Counted from the stretch's first letter, positions 14,471 to 26,189 are shown. The stretch: DNA of 64,000 nucleotides from Mucor racemosus (GCA_027405735.1 JAPEHQ010000001.1:806001-870000); one strand, 5' to 3'. Program-made: numbers and translations. Notes: generated from the sequence alone by a model not told the origin.

Positions 14471-14948
14471 CCAATAAAGCAATACTAAGCAACCAAAAGA
14501 TCGATAATGTCACACTTGACATACAATTTCTTATGGCCAATGCTCTACATGATTTGCCCCTTAAAATATCAAATCAATACTACAATGCTGTAACGTACTT
14601 AAACTACATCTAAATCCATCAAAGTCTGATAATATCCAAGTTCTCTAAATCATCACTGTAAATACCCTCATGCTTTTCAATTATTTTAAATCTTCAGAAA
14701 TCTTTTGTAATAAAACTTTATTAGCTGATTATAATTGTATTTCTACTACTTTTATTTTTTTATTTTAGTAAACAACATCGTTATTTACTGCAATTAGGAA
14801 TAACTTGATATACATAAATGATATTTTTGGACAATATCTAAGATCCATTGGTAGGCACCATATCAATAACAGGGAGTTCAAGATTTGAAATGTATACCGG
14901 TATTGATATCTGTCTAAAAATAAGAGAGCTAATAACAGAATATAAGTA
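14471..14948. other. Intergenic DNA between LTR-3 and the MITE
   Basis: No gene, RNA gene or repeat copy recognised. The reverse-strand frame at 14765-14998 runs into the MITE end and looks accidental. Confidence 0.4.
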
Positions 14949-15443
14949 CAGTCGTGATTCGATTTAGTGGAATCGTTGGGAGGGAGAAAAGTGTCCACTA
15001 AATCGAATTTTCCACTAAATCGAATAAATCATTTTCCGTAATGCTGGATCAAAAAATAAGAATAAAAAGGCGTTATTATTTTATAGTATTAAACAGTATT
15101 TTTAATAAAAACTTTTCATATTCGAGCAACTGAATTGAACAGTGGATAACAAGAAATTTAATAAAAGACTGAGGTAAATTAGGCACGTGATTTAGTTACT
15201 CTCCATATTTCTTCTAATTTCATGGCTACCAGATCAAACTATTGCCGGCTAAATACAGTTTTATCCAATAGTATTTATATTTTACTAATATAGTGGACTG
15301 GTAGAAACGAAATTGTCCACTATCCACTGAATCGATTCAGTGGATTTAGGCAGTAAAATTATTAAAAAAAAACGGGAGATTTCAAACTGTCCATTAAATC
15401 GAAAATCCGTTATTTATGAGTCCACTAAATCGAATCACGACTG
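14949..15443. mobile_element. MITE, pogo/Tc1-mariner type, 495 bp
   Basis: The two ends are perfect 23-bp inverted repeats: the left starts CAGTCGTGATTCGATTTAGT and the right ends ACTAAATCGAATCACGACTG. Both sides are flanked by TA (14947-14948 and 15444-15445), the target duplication of the Tc1/mariner/pogo superfamily. The core motif CACTAAATCGAA recurs internally near 14996, 15013 and 15422, with relatives near 15330 and 15400, giving a set of subterminal repeats that could bind a transposase. There is no transposase frame, so the element is non-autonomous. Intact ends suggest fairly recent movement. Confidence 0.88.
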
Positions 15444-15698
15444 TACATTAATCTTTCAATCTAACATTTACTGGCCTAAATTGACTTAAATCTGTTGTAA
15501 ACTGAAGCACCAAAACTGAGACGTTAATTTTTTTATTCACGAGATTTTTTTAAATTGTTTTTATTTATTGCTCCGTGTAAGTGGAGATCTGTAGAACCTA
15601 CCAAGAGGCAGTCGCAAGTGTAAATTGGATAATATATGGTTTTAAGTGCAACTGAGGTAAAGTTAAGGTTAATCAATAATTTGTTGTGGTTGTTATAT

Positions 15699-16170
15699 TT
15701 ATAATTGTTTGTGGGCTTCATTTTTGTCATATACCAACTGGATCTCTTCTTTGATTTGCTTTACCACCATGTCCCGGTTAAAGGGCGCACCATGGAATAT
15801 TAATCGAAAGTGAGCTCTCCAAATGCTGGCCAGAGTCATAAGAAAGAATAACCATAGGTGCAGTCGTATAGGTTCTAGAGACATATTGAACGTCTGTAAA
15901 GCCTGGGGTGGAGCAGGCATGTATTATATCTTCCACTGATACCGTGCGCCATAGAAATTCGAAAATAATGTCCTTCCATATTGAGGCTTTAGGCGGGCGG
16001 AGAAATAGTAGATGTTCAGCGTTTTCTTTTGAGTTTTTACAAACAATACAAGTTGGTGAATCAATGACCTTGAAATGGTGGAGAATGGATTTGTGCGGTA
16101 TTGACCTTGTCAGAAAACGTTATAAAACATTCATATGTACAAGTGTCAAAGAGAGCGCCCAAACCTAATT
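15699..16170 (-). pseudogene. LINE (non-LTR retrotransposon) ORF2 relic, zf-RVT end
   Basis: On the minus strand, about 16115 to 15930 reads IDSPTCIVCKNSKENAEHLLF followed by an IW motif. This is the C-x2-C...E-x-LLF...W pattern of the zf-RVT region after the reverse transcriptase of Tx1/L1-like LINEs. A frame shift near 15910 leads into LFFLMTLASIWRAHFRLIF and a tail ending at 15699, also typical of these C-termini. The expected third Cys is Arg. The reverse transcriptase domain is absent, and the LTR-1 fragment starts at 16301. This is a dead 3' fragment. Confidence 0.65.
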
Positions 16171-16300
16171 CCAGTTCATCCCAGGTATGTATGGCGGAGC
16201 AATGTGCCGTAACACAAACTCTTCTAAAGGATCTCATTGTAATTGTGTGAGCAATAATATTTATTGGCTCGTTCCGTAGGGAAAAATGGTTAATAAATGG

Positions 16301-16715
16301 TGTTGTATTCCACCAAGTACCATACTATACCACCTTCTGCAGTATCAATTCATCTTACAATATATTGACTACAACGTGCATTGAACCGCAAAGTCTTGAT
16401 ATCGGATATTGTAAATAGGAAACTTCTAGCGTACTAAGTATATTCAGCAGCAATTAACAAGAACGTTTGGACCTCACTTATGACACTATATTATTTCATC
16501 CCAGCGGTTAGTTAATAAATAGCTATCAAATCAACATCCAAGCACATTTAGCGCAACATTGAAACAAGGCAGCTCAAAAGCTCTGCAATCACGGCGGTTA
16601 AATTATGATTGATCCATTTCGATTCATAGATTCCCATCAAACAGATCCAATGGTTTAATATATTGCCTTAAATTGCATTTTAAAATCTGAATCTCAAATC
16701 AATATAAAAGGCTAT
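16301..16715 (+). repeat. LTR-1 family, truncated copy
   Basis: Starts TGTTGTATTCCACC and follows the solo LTR at 55055-55593 as far as AATCAATATAAAAGGC near 16700, which is the TATA region, then diverges. The last 120 bp or so of the LTR are missing. It is more diverged from the two intact copies than they are from each other. Confidence 0.75.
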
Positions 16716-17180
16716 TTATATCATAGTTGTCATGTTGTAGAAGGTTCTATTTTGATCAGGAATACTTCCTTTTACAGGCATCAGCAATAATATAGAGTTT
16801 CCTCGTTATGCTTATTGGGATCTGATTTAAACTTAGTCCTTATGGAGCAAGATTCAGGTAAGAATCGAGATCAGTTATTTTTCTGAAATGACAATGGCGA
16901 CTTTGGTCTATAAAAGGTGGTGTCATTTCATTGCAAAGAGAATTAAGAGATTTTTTCTTCATAGTGTATGGTCCACATTTTTGCCAATGGTTACTCTTCC
17001 CGGACGCGGTCGTCTAATAATATTTCCAAGCTGTAAATTTCTGGAACAAACTACCGGACACTCCGGGCGCGGCTGTTTAAATATCTTCAGCAGTTGTGTG
17101 ATGCAGGTATCGAGATTTGATATAAAAATTAAGGTTCGACTGTGTAGCAAGTTATTCGAAGGCTTATTTTAAGTATATAA
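16716..17180. other. Unassigned DNA with a short local duplication
   Basis: No gene supported. Two locally GC-richer, similar segments lie near 16998-17035 and 17058-17096 (CCCGGACGCGG and TCCGGGCGCGG, each followed by a related stretch), an imperfect tandem pair about 60 bp apart. The frame at 16888-17172 exists because of it and has no recognised domain. Confidence 0.35.
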
Positions 17181-18239
17181 TAATGTTAATCCTGATTTGT
17201 TAAGCCGCAGGAAGGACCTGATTGTGAGCCTGATGGAGTGCCGATGGAGCCTGAATACAATATTTGTGTGAAATGTCTACTACTATTTTGAATAAGGTGC
17301 TGCAACTGTCCAATACTTGCCAAGATTGGCCTATATTTTTCAGGAAAAAGAAGGAAGGGTGGCCAGACAAATGGCGGGCTCAATTGGAGAAGGAGGAAGC
17401 AAATTTTAAAATGATCGTCAATGCTGTTTGGCGTTTGAATTTTAATCATGACAATGGCAGTAAAGAAGCTTCTACATTGAAATTTATTGTGTTTTCTCGT
17501 TCTGCTGACTTAATCGAAGACTTTCATTATGGTTTTGGTCATTCTGGACTATTAACTGTGTGACATTTATTGAACTCTCGTGTGTGGTGGCCGTCTATGA
17601 GGAAAGATATTAACTAATTGGTTGCAAACATGTATTAAATGCCACCAGTTACACTCTCGTAATAAAACAAAATACACCATGTGTCTATGTGGCCATTAGA
17701 GGTCTCGGTTCCTTTCGCTCGTTGGCATATTGGCTTCATTGGTGAATTATAATTACCCAAGACTATCAATGGTAATTAATGGATTTTTATGGCTGTTGAT
17801 TGAAGTGCAAATTGGCCTATTGCTCGCGCCCTCAATTCTTCTACGGCTAATTAAATTGTGGTGAAATTTGATTGCCCTATTGAATTGGTTTCTGCCGTGA
17901 TGCCAAATTTTTGAGTAAATTTTGAAACAGTAGCATATGCATAAGATTCGATCAAACTACATGTTTACCTCAGCATTTCATCCTAGAACTAATTCAAAGT
18001 GCGAGAGACTGAACCAAACTTTCAAACATATGGTCACTAAATACAGTATGCCAAAGGGTAAGTTCATAGTTGGGGATGAATATATTGATTCTGCTTTGTT
18101 CTCTTGTCGCATTAGACAGCATGCAACAATACGTTATAGTCCTTTCTATTTAGTATATGGTCAAGATCCAGTCCTTCCTGGGGATTCTTGTCGTCCTTTT
18201 ATGGATTCATTGACTGATGTAATGAGTCAAAAATTTTAG
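17181..18239 (+). pseudogene. Ty3/gypsy retrotransposon Pol relic (integrase)
   Basis: Reading with frame changes and stops: NPDLLSRR and GPDCEPDGVPMEPEYNI near 17190-17265 (RNase H/integrase linker). Next comes the integrase zinc domain, with HYGFGHSGLLTV and VWWPSMRKDI near 17525-17610 and a degraded Cys pair. The core begins RWHIGFIGE near 17720, where the catalytic Asp of the usual RWHxDF is Gly. A long final frame at 17937-18239 contains HPRTNSKCERLNQ and LVYGQDPVLPGD. The second catalytic Asp region is also lost. Many in-frame stops show an inactive copy. No Gag or reverse transcriptase remains, and an LTR-like repeat follows at 18362. Confidence 0.85.
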
Positions 18240-18361
18240 TTTCATTCATGCAAAACTTTACCTCATTCCTTAAATATATACTACAAGCATATCATTACAT
18301 GATCCCTTGTAGATTTATCTGTCTTGTTACACTCCTTTTACTTTTATTTATTCACTAATTG

Positions 18362-18748
18362 ATGTGAACTACTGGCAGTCTCTCACACATCAAATTGAAT
18401 TAGTAATGAATAACATGAATCTGGTGTGAGAACCAAGATCATGAAATATAGAAACTTAACTATAATTTAAATCACAAACAACAATTATAGATAATTGTAT
18501 AACCTGAATTAGTAATTGCTGATCCCTTTTCCCATCAGCTTTAAAACCAAGAAGATCAAATTACTGCATTAGTAATTTGAATTAGACATTTAATATAAAT
18601 ACCACAACGATCCATCGAGTAGATGAATCGTTGCTTTACTTTATACCTTTAATAAACTTAGAAGAGTTATAATTGTATTTCCCATCGCTTTTTATAATTA
18701 CGTTTTTGTAGCACTAATAAATATCTAAATTACAAATAAGAACACCAA
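18362..18748 (+). repeat. LTR-like sequence LTR-2 after the Ty3 relic
   Basis: Starts TGTGAACTACTGGCAG and ends near AAATAAGAACA; its last 60 bp or so are repeated near 38405-38442. It lies about 120 bp after the integrase frame, where the 3' LTR is expected, and contains AATATAAATACC as a possible TATA box. I found no 5' partner or target duplication, so the exact boundaries are inferred. Confidence 0.5.
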
Positions 18749-19090
18749 CCTTCATCAATCCAGTAATAACCAATTTATAATAACAAGAATAATATCTATA
18801 AGCATATTATCCGCCTTTGTTGTTAGTCCAAAATTACAGATCATTACAACTGAAGAGGATCCTGAATTAATAGCGGAGGATGTCCTTGCTGGAATGTGAG
18901 ATTGATTTATAGAGACTTTGTAAATTAAAATCAACGTAAAAAGCACCGTTTATCATAATAAATTAAATATGGATTTACTGTATATAGTTATTGGAATTGT
19001 GTCATAAGATCTAATAGACCCCTGCCCATTAGATGTAACAATAGAAATTATTACTAATTAATAAATGTGTATGGATATAATATGTTATGA
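18749..19090. other. Unassigned spacer before family A element
   Basis: Nothing recognised. The sequence just before the element end at 19091 is TGA, which does not match the bases after the right end at 22889. Confidence 0.4.
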
Positions 19091-19104
19091 CACTACGGCC
19101 GACC

Positions 19105-19440
19105 TGTTGTGCTACACAAGATAATTTCGTTGTGCCCAGGTGGGCTACGCAATATAGCCTAAGCGGTTGTGCCCACTGAATATGGCTAAAACGATAACAG
19201 GATGCACACGGACACAACAAAAGAAACTACACACGAGCACAATCATACGCCTGTATGTGCAGAATTATAGATTCTGTCCGTGTGCATGGCATTAATCCCA
19301 AGTGTGCATAATTAGTAGACTTGCCCATAAGCATATCATTATCCCTAATTGAGCATAATAATAAAATTTAACCATGAGCATAACGAGCTGATCGCATGGG
19401 CACAAATTGGTTTGTACATGAGCATCGTGCCATTCTCAAG
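19105..19440 (+). repeat. Subterminal repeat array of family A left end
   Basis: A motif resembling GTGCCCA, GTGCATA or GAGCATAA recurs many times on both strands at roughly 15-30 bp spacing (for example TGTGCCCAGGTGGGC, TTGTGCCCACTG, AGTGTGCATAAT, TTGAGCATAATAA, ATGAGCATAACGAG, ATGGGCACAAAT). The same array recurs at 52660-52985 and, inverted, at 23170-23475. Subterminal arrays of short motifs are the usual transposase-binding regions of CACTA elements. The frames crossing it (23185-23403 and 52802-53068) look alike only because the repeats are shared. Confidence 0.65.
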
Positions 19441-21490
19441 ATTTTATTGCATTTTTTTTTACTGGAATGGGTTTTTAAATTACATTTGCTTTTATTAATT
19501 AATAATATAGATTATCGCCAATACAGTTCAATAGGTTGTTGATGTAGTAGAGCAATACATTCAATAGCCAATATATTCACGATTACCATCATTTGTAAAT
19601 ATGTTTGTAGCTGTAATATTTGCAGCAACAATGGTTGTTTCTGCTCGGGGATAAACTTAAATAGCACTTACTGCTTAAATTTATACCGCAAGACAAATTT
19701 AAGATTATACTTGTTGCTTTATCACTCATAACAATTAAACAAATTAATCTTCTTTAAACTTATTATTTGGTTTACGATTGTTATGTCAATATCATATCCT
19801 AGGTCGCATATTCAAGGTCGCAGTCAATACTCGGTATTATAGTAAATCAACAGGTGTACACGTTGATTCACATGCGTCTTAGTAAATTGGTGTAATGTTC
19901 TTAGATAGTAATTCTGTGTAATAGTTATAATGAAAAGTATATAAATACATCCTCTGGATGTATTGTTAATAAAGAGTGTAATATTTTGGCAAGATTATTT
20001 CTTAAGACCGTTTTGACATTTCAACGATTGTCAGCTGTAAAAAGATTTGCTTTCACGTAGTACAGTATACTATACACAATCAAAACTATGGTAATTAGAC
20101 AAGACGTTAGATTGTTCTTTTTTTTTTTTGTGTTTCTATATCATTTGAAATTTTCTCACTTTTCTGGAACATTTCGTGAGTTTGTAGCCAATTCTAGTTT
20201 TTTATTCAGCTAATATAGATATCATTGTCTACGATTTGATCTGGTAATCAAGGAATACGTCCAACAATACAGTAGTAAATAATGATATTTGACCTTAGAA
20301 TGCGGTTAAATGATAATATCAGTCTCTAATATAGACTGCTACCTATATTAAAAATATTAGTCCCTTATGCTAGCACGCGTATTTAGATAAAAGAAAAAAT
20401 ACCAGCTTGATAGTCTGATATCCCTTATCAAACGGTGAATTTATCCTTGGAATATATATAAAAATAAAAAGAGAGAAACGACACACGTAAAAAAGGATTT
20501 TCAAGGCTTTACATTATTTAGCACAAATAAAACCCTGCTAAATTGTCCATTTCAGCCAATGTAAAAGCAGAATTACAACGCATGAACCATAAACTAAATA
20601 AATCGGCAATATCTGTTATCATAGAAGCATACATTTTTCTACCAGAAAAACCGTCGTCTTTCATATCATACATTCATTAAAAAATTGCAAAAGCGAGCCC
20701 GCAAAGCGACGCCATAATTGAGCATCGCAAGATTGAACGGCTAGGCGTCTCATACTATAGTATATACAGTAGTATAATATCTAAATTTTAAATAAAAAAG
20801 TGATTTTTTATCACTTTTCTTATATTTAAGCACATGCGGTCTGAAAATTCAGTTTTTGTAGCGGACATTTTCGGGGCTCATTTTACCCTTACCAACACTC
20901 ATGATTTTTATCAAAAAACAGAAAAATCAAATTTTGATGCCAAAATCAACGTTTAAATATACTACATTGTGAGAGAAAATTGTAGCCATAACTAATACAC
21001 ATTTTATAAAAGCTTAATATTAAATGTTAATTAACAAAACTTAGTGTTTTTGCCTCAAAAACGGTTTTTTGGTTAAAGGATTTTCATGTTATATTTTGCA
21101 ATAAAAATGTTTGTTATTTTTTATTGAGCAAATAGAGCGCTAAATTCTGCATACGTGTATGTTTTTTGCTCTTATAATTGGCAGTATAATTAACTCTAGA
21201 TTTTCAAAATCAAAAAAAAAAATTTAAAAAATGTCAAAATTGATGATCTGGACAAAAATAATTTTTAAAATTAATATTCCGCTTACAAGCCTTGTAAGTC
21301 TTAAAAATAAGAGATTTTATAATACTTGAGAACTTTTTTAAGAATTTACGATGATGTACCCACTTGATCCAAGCTTATTACTGCAAATCTTTATATATGT
21401 TAATATTGTGTGGTAATTTATTTGAGGACAATATAGTCTTACTTTATAACTATTGCGCTAGAAGTAATTTATATTAAGTTTTATTTTTAA

Positions 21491-21718
21491 CTCTCCAATA
21501 TCATAAACATAAACATGGCCATCACTGAAACCTATTGCCGCCTTTTTGCCGTCTGTGACCCAAGCCAATTTATTATTTAATGCTTTACCAGAACCAACTT
21601 ACGTTCTTACAAATAGTCCTCGGTATTTTCATTCAAATTCCATAAATTAAATTGACTGGTTCTATTATCTGTAGTAGTACTAGACGTATTACCAGCCCGC
21701 CTTATGATAAACGTCAAT
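21491..21718 (-). pseudogene. Dynein intermediate chain-like exon fragment in A1
   Basis: On the minus strand this reads FNLWNLN, then after a small frameshift LAWVTDGKKAAIGFSDG and HVYVYDIGEL. The pattern fits the last WD40 blade of cytoplasmic dynein intermediate chain (LWNLN-x2-TE-x-P, then W-x4-G-x2-A-x-G-S-x-G, then YD-x-GE). It is preceded by an acceptor-like CTTTAG and broken in the middle. Of the four copies this one best keeps the second half. I judge it a host gene piece captured by the transposon; the family call rests on my recall of dynein sequences. Confidence 0.55.
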
Positions 21719-22889
21719 CTAAAGTCAGAAATATCCCATTGTTATTGTTATAAGCTATGAAAAGCTTGATTTTTAATAATACAGCAATTAAATAAAAAAC
21801 AAGATGATACTGATAGCATATGGTGAGTATATAACATCTACATAAGTTTGATGAAGTATGCTTTTAAACCCTTTTAAAACTCCTGAGGCGAACACAACAT
21901 CTTCTTAGCTTTGTAATTTCTATCTGTCCATCCAAATGTTGCGATTTCCATGATACAATGAATACACCAATTTTTATCAATCTTGACCTCGATGTACATT
22001 GGGTATCAATTTTTTAACAGTGGTGTTTTTTCTGATTGATTAATATTCAGTCATATGGAACGATGATTTGTATCATTGCCAAAAAAAAATGCTTCAATAA
22101 TTGTCTGCATATCAAATTATACGATTTAGTAGCAATGATTGTACATAACTATGCTTTTTTAACCTGTTGACTTTAATCAGAACAATTAGTACTTTCATTC
22201 AAAAGTAAGCTTTGCTTTATACATTTACATTCACCAATTTTTCTGTTGTTAGATATGGACTTTCGACCAAAATTCATTGATTATAACGTATATGATGGAA
22301 CAAAATGACTAATTCTTGGATGCTTTTTTTGTTTGAAAAAATATTATAACCTGCCCTTACATTAACAGTTAATAATTTGTTCCCAAATAAACAATAGGAA
22401 AAAACATGTACTTGCACCTGCTACTTAATTTTAGTTTATGAAAAATATTGGTTTTTTTGTTGTAGTTTTAAACATAAATAAAAGAGCTGAGGAAAGAGTA
22501 GGGAAGAAAAAAGATTTTGTAGTATGTTACAAACAGAAATCTATAAAGGCATAAATACTTTTAGTATTGGTGAACAGGTTGTTGTCGTTGTTTCCATTTG
22601 GTCCCCGAAAGAAGAACATGGGCAGAACTCTTTCAAACCCCAAATTTTAAATTGATATATCTTGTCAATAAGGCAATTCTGTTGAATAAGAGTAACTCAC
22701 ATCTACTTTAAACGGTTCAAATTATCTTCGTTATTAATTATATTATGATTAATATACTTTAGTAAATGGACTAACAACCCTTGATCTCATTGATCTGCTC
22801 ATCTTGGCTGCCTTAACTGCACAAAATGTTTTATTCTGCCCATCTGTGCAGATCATTATACCCATGGAAAGCATAGTTCGGTCGTAGTG

Positions 22890-23501
22890 TTACATTTGGC
22901 TTGCATATAAATATAAGCAGTAAGTGTTATTTACGTTTACGCTCGAGAAAAACCATTGTTGCTGTAAACATTATTATAGCTATAAGCGTATTTACAAATG
23001 GTGATAATCATAAATATATTGGCCCTTGCATGCATTGCTCTACATCAACAACAACGTATTGAATTGTATTGTCTATAGTCTATATTAATAAAAGCAACAA
23101 ATGTAATTTAAAAACCCATTCCAGTAAAAAAATACAACAATAGAATTTTGAGAAGGGCGCGATGTTCATGTACAAACCAATTATTTGTGCCCATACAATC
23201 AGAGTATTATGCTCATGATCAGATTTTATTATTATGCACAACTAGAGACAATTATATGCTTATGGGCAATTCTATTATTATGTACATATGGAATTAATAT
23301 TACGCACACGGACAGAATCTATAATTCTGCACATACAGGCCTAATGTTGTGCTCGTGTGCAGTTTCTTTTGTTGTACCCATGTCCATCTTATTATCTTTT
23401 TAACCATATTATTCAGTGGGTACAACAGCTCAGGGTATAGAGTACAGCCCACCTGGGCACAACTAAATTATCTTGTTACGCAGCACAGGTTGGCCGTAGT
23501 G
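22890..23501 (-). mobile_element. Inverted left-end fragment of family A, copy A2
   Basis: Reverse complement of about 19091-19700. It ends at 23501 with CACAGGTTGGCCGTAGTG, the inverted CACTA end. Its inner end meets the right end of A1 at TTACATTTGGC. Uninterrupted copies of this site read ATCTTATATTTGGC (near 53250, inverted), so the TTA here looks like one half of a 3-bp target duplication. Confidence 0.75.
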
Positions 23502-23526
23502 GAGTTAATTAAGAGAGCCATTTTCT

Positions 23527-26189
23527 GCTTTTAATCACGAAATACGTCCAACAATACAGTAGTAAATAATGATATTTGATCGTAGAACCTGGTTAAATAA
23601 AAGTATCAGTCTCTAATATAGACTACAACTTATATTCAAAAAATTAGTCCCTTATGTTAGAATGCGTATTCAGATAAAAGAAAATATTATCAGTTTCATA
23701 GTAGTCTGATATGCCTTATCAAACAGTGAATAATATATATATCTTTGGAATATGAAAACAAAAAGAGAGAAACAACAGACGTAGAAAAGGATTTTCAAGG
23801 CTTTACATTATTTAGCGCAATTAAAACCCTATTAAATTGCACATTTCAGCCGATGTAAAAGCAGCATTACAGCGTATACACCATAAACTAAACAAAATAA
23901 GCAGTATCTGTTATCATAGAAACATGCATTTTTCTACCAGAAAAGCCGTCTGTCATATCATACTGTACATTCATTAAAAAATTGCAAAAGCGAGCCCATA
24001 GAGCGACGCCGTAATTGAGCATAGCAAGATTCAGCGGCTAAGTCTCTTAAATTATGGTATATCTAACTTTTAAATAAAAAAAGCGTTTCTTTTTTTAACT
24101 TTTCTTATATTTAACCATGTACACTCTGAAAATTCAGTTTTTTTAGCGAACATTTTGGGAACTCATTTCATCCTTACCAACGCTCATGATTTTTATCAAA
24201 AAACAGAAAAATCAAATTTTGATACCAAAATCAACGTTTAAATATACTACAATGTGAGAGAAAATTGTAGCCATAGCTCATACAAATTTTATAAAAGCGT
24301 AATATTAAATGTTAAGTATTGAAAATTTGTACTTTTGTTCCAAAAACGGTTTTTTGGTTAAAGGATTTTCATGTTATATTTTGCAACAAAAATGTTTATT
24401 ATTTTTTATTGAGCAGATAGAGCGCTAAATTCTGCATATGTGTATGTTTTTTGTTTTTATGACTGATAGTATAATTAACTATAGATTTGCAAAATCAGAA
24501 AAAAAAAATTAAAAAATGTCAAAATTGATGATCTGGACAAGAATAATTTTTAAAATTAATATTCCGCTTCTAAGCTTTGTAAGTCTTAAAAATAAGAGAT
24601 TTTATAATACTTGAGAACTTTTTCAAGAATTTACGGTGCTGTGCCCACTTGATCCAAGCTTATTACTGTAAATCTTTATACATGCTAATATTGTGTGGTA
24701 GTTTATTTGATGACAATATAGTCTTAATTTTTAATTATTGCGCTAGAAGTAATTTATATTAACTTTTATTCTTCACTCTTCAATATCATAAACATAAACA
24801 TGGCCACCACTGAAACCTATTGCCACCTTTTTATCCTCTTTGTCCCAAGCCAATTTATTTAAATGCTTTATCAGAACCTATCTAAGTACTACTTACAAAT
24901 GGTTCCTCGGTATTTGCATTCAAATTCCATAAATTAAATTGACTGGTTCTATCTGCAGTAGTATCAAACGTATCATCAGCCCGCCTTATGATAAACGTCA
25001 ATCTAAAGTCAGAAATATCCCATTGTTATTGTTATAAGCTATGAAAAGCTTGATTTTTAATAATACAGCAATTAAATAAAAAACAAGATGATACTGATAG
25101 CATATGGTGAGTATATAACATCTACATAAGTTTGATGAAGTATGCTTTTAAACCCTTTTAAAAATCCTTAGGCAAACACAAAATCTTGGTCCTGTAATTT
25201 CTATCCATCAAAATGTTTCGATTTTCACTACTCAGTGAATGCATCTTTTATCAATCTTGACCTCGATGTACATTGGGTATCAGTTTTTTTTTACCGGTTT
25301 TATTTTCTCTAATTCATTAATATCCAGTCATATTGAAGGATGACTTGCAGCACTGCCAAAAAAAAAGAATGAACGCTGCAAGAGTTTTCTACATATCAAA
25401 TTATGCGATTTAGTAGCAATTATTGCACTTAATTATAATTTTTGAAATTCTTAATGTTAATCAGAATTATTAGTACTTTCATTCAAAAAACATAAGCTTT
25501 GCTTTATACATTTACATTAACCTATTCAATAAATGACATTGCATCTATTATCCGTTATATCAATCAACTAACTTCATCTTGATTCGATACCTTTGGCAAT
25601 TAAATGCCTAAATTACACTTAAGCCACCAGGTATCGCCACAAAAAAATCTCATACAGGTAGGCGAAGCATCACAATTTGGATTATTTCTTTGTGTCTATA
25701 GATCTGAACTCTTCTCTCCTACATTCATAGATCTATGCATAAACCATATCTGTATCTGTTCAATTCAACTAAAATTTATTGAACGCCGACATCGTACTTG
25801 ATAAAACGCCTTAATTTATTGGGAGTCAACACAATTAATTTGATGCTAGTTTAGCATCAGCAGCTGAATCAGATAAATTCGAGGTTAGACGACCCCTTTT
25901 AATAGTTTGGCATACAATGAGCCAATAATGGACCGTTATTATAGATACGCTAATCAAGGATGGTGAGGTAATAACTCTTATGGACGAACAAATCGATTAG
26001 CAGTATAAACGAAATATTAAAATTAAATAAAGCAATTGAATGAGCAAGAGATGATAAAACATGTAAATTAACATAATTGAATTGTTTCAAGCGCTTTGAA
26101 CTGAATACGCCTGTATCTAGTCAATAAGGCAATTCTGTTGAATCAGAGTAACTCACATCTGCTTTAAACCATTCAAATTATCTTCGTTA
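23527..26189 (+). mobile_element. Family A element, copy A3 (left end missing)
   Basis: Colinear with A1 from ATACGTCCAACAATACAG onward and with A4 through the blocks near 25590-25900 and 26100-26189. It lacks the CACTA left end and subterminal array. On the right it breaks off at a piece of LTR-1. No coding capacity beyond the dynein-like fragment at 24775-25002. Confidence 0.8.
24775..25002 (-). pseudogene. Dynein intermediate chain-like exon fragment in A3
   Basis: On the minus strand an open stretch reads RLTFIIRRADDTFDTTADR, then QFNLWNLNANTEEPF. An interruption follows where a stop appears, then LNKLAWDKEDKKVAIGFSGG and HVYVYDIEE. This copy best keeps the first half. The interruption starts with GTAAGT, so a short mini-intron cannot be excluded, although 31 nt would be too short for normal splicing. 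Confidence 0.55.

Larger units (their letters stand above)
19091..22889 (+). mobile_element. Family A CACTA-like transposon, copy A1 (3.8 kb)
   Basis: The left end reads CACTACGGCCGACCTGTTGT; the right end reads GCATAGTTCGGTCGTAGTG, which inverted gives CACTACGACCGAACTATGC. These are imperfect CACTA-type terminal inverted repeats of about 15 bp. The left 350 bp carry dense subterminal repeats, as in CACTA elements. The whole body is colinear with 52645-56948. No transposase is visible, so the copy is non-autonomous. It contains an exon-like dynein fragment at 21491-21718 on the opposite strand. The superfamily is inferred from the ends and from a TTA duplication deduced at a related junction. 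Confidence 0.75.

Noticed and set aside
16888..17172. 94-aa frame with repeated GRG and IF-SC motifs as a small gene
   Set aside because: Explained by a local imperfect duplication of about 60 bp; no splice sites or similarity.
23185..23403. Two similar reading frames at 23185-23403 (+) and 52802-53068 (-) that could be a transposon protein
   Set aside because: Both lie in the subterminal repeat array and are similar only because that DNA is repeated. They show no domain, Met positions differ, and the third copy at 19105-19440 is broken.
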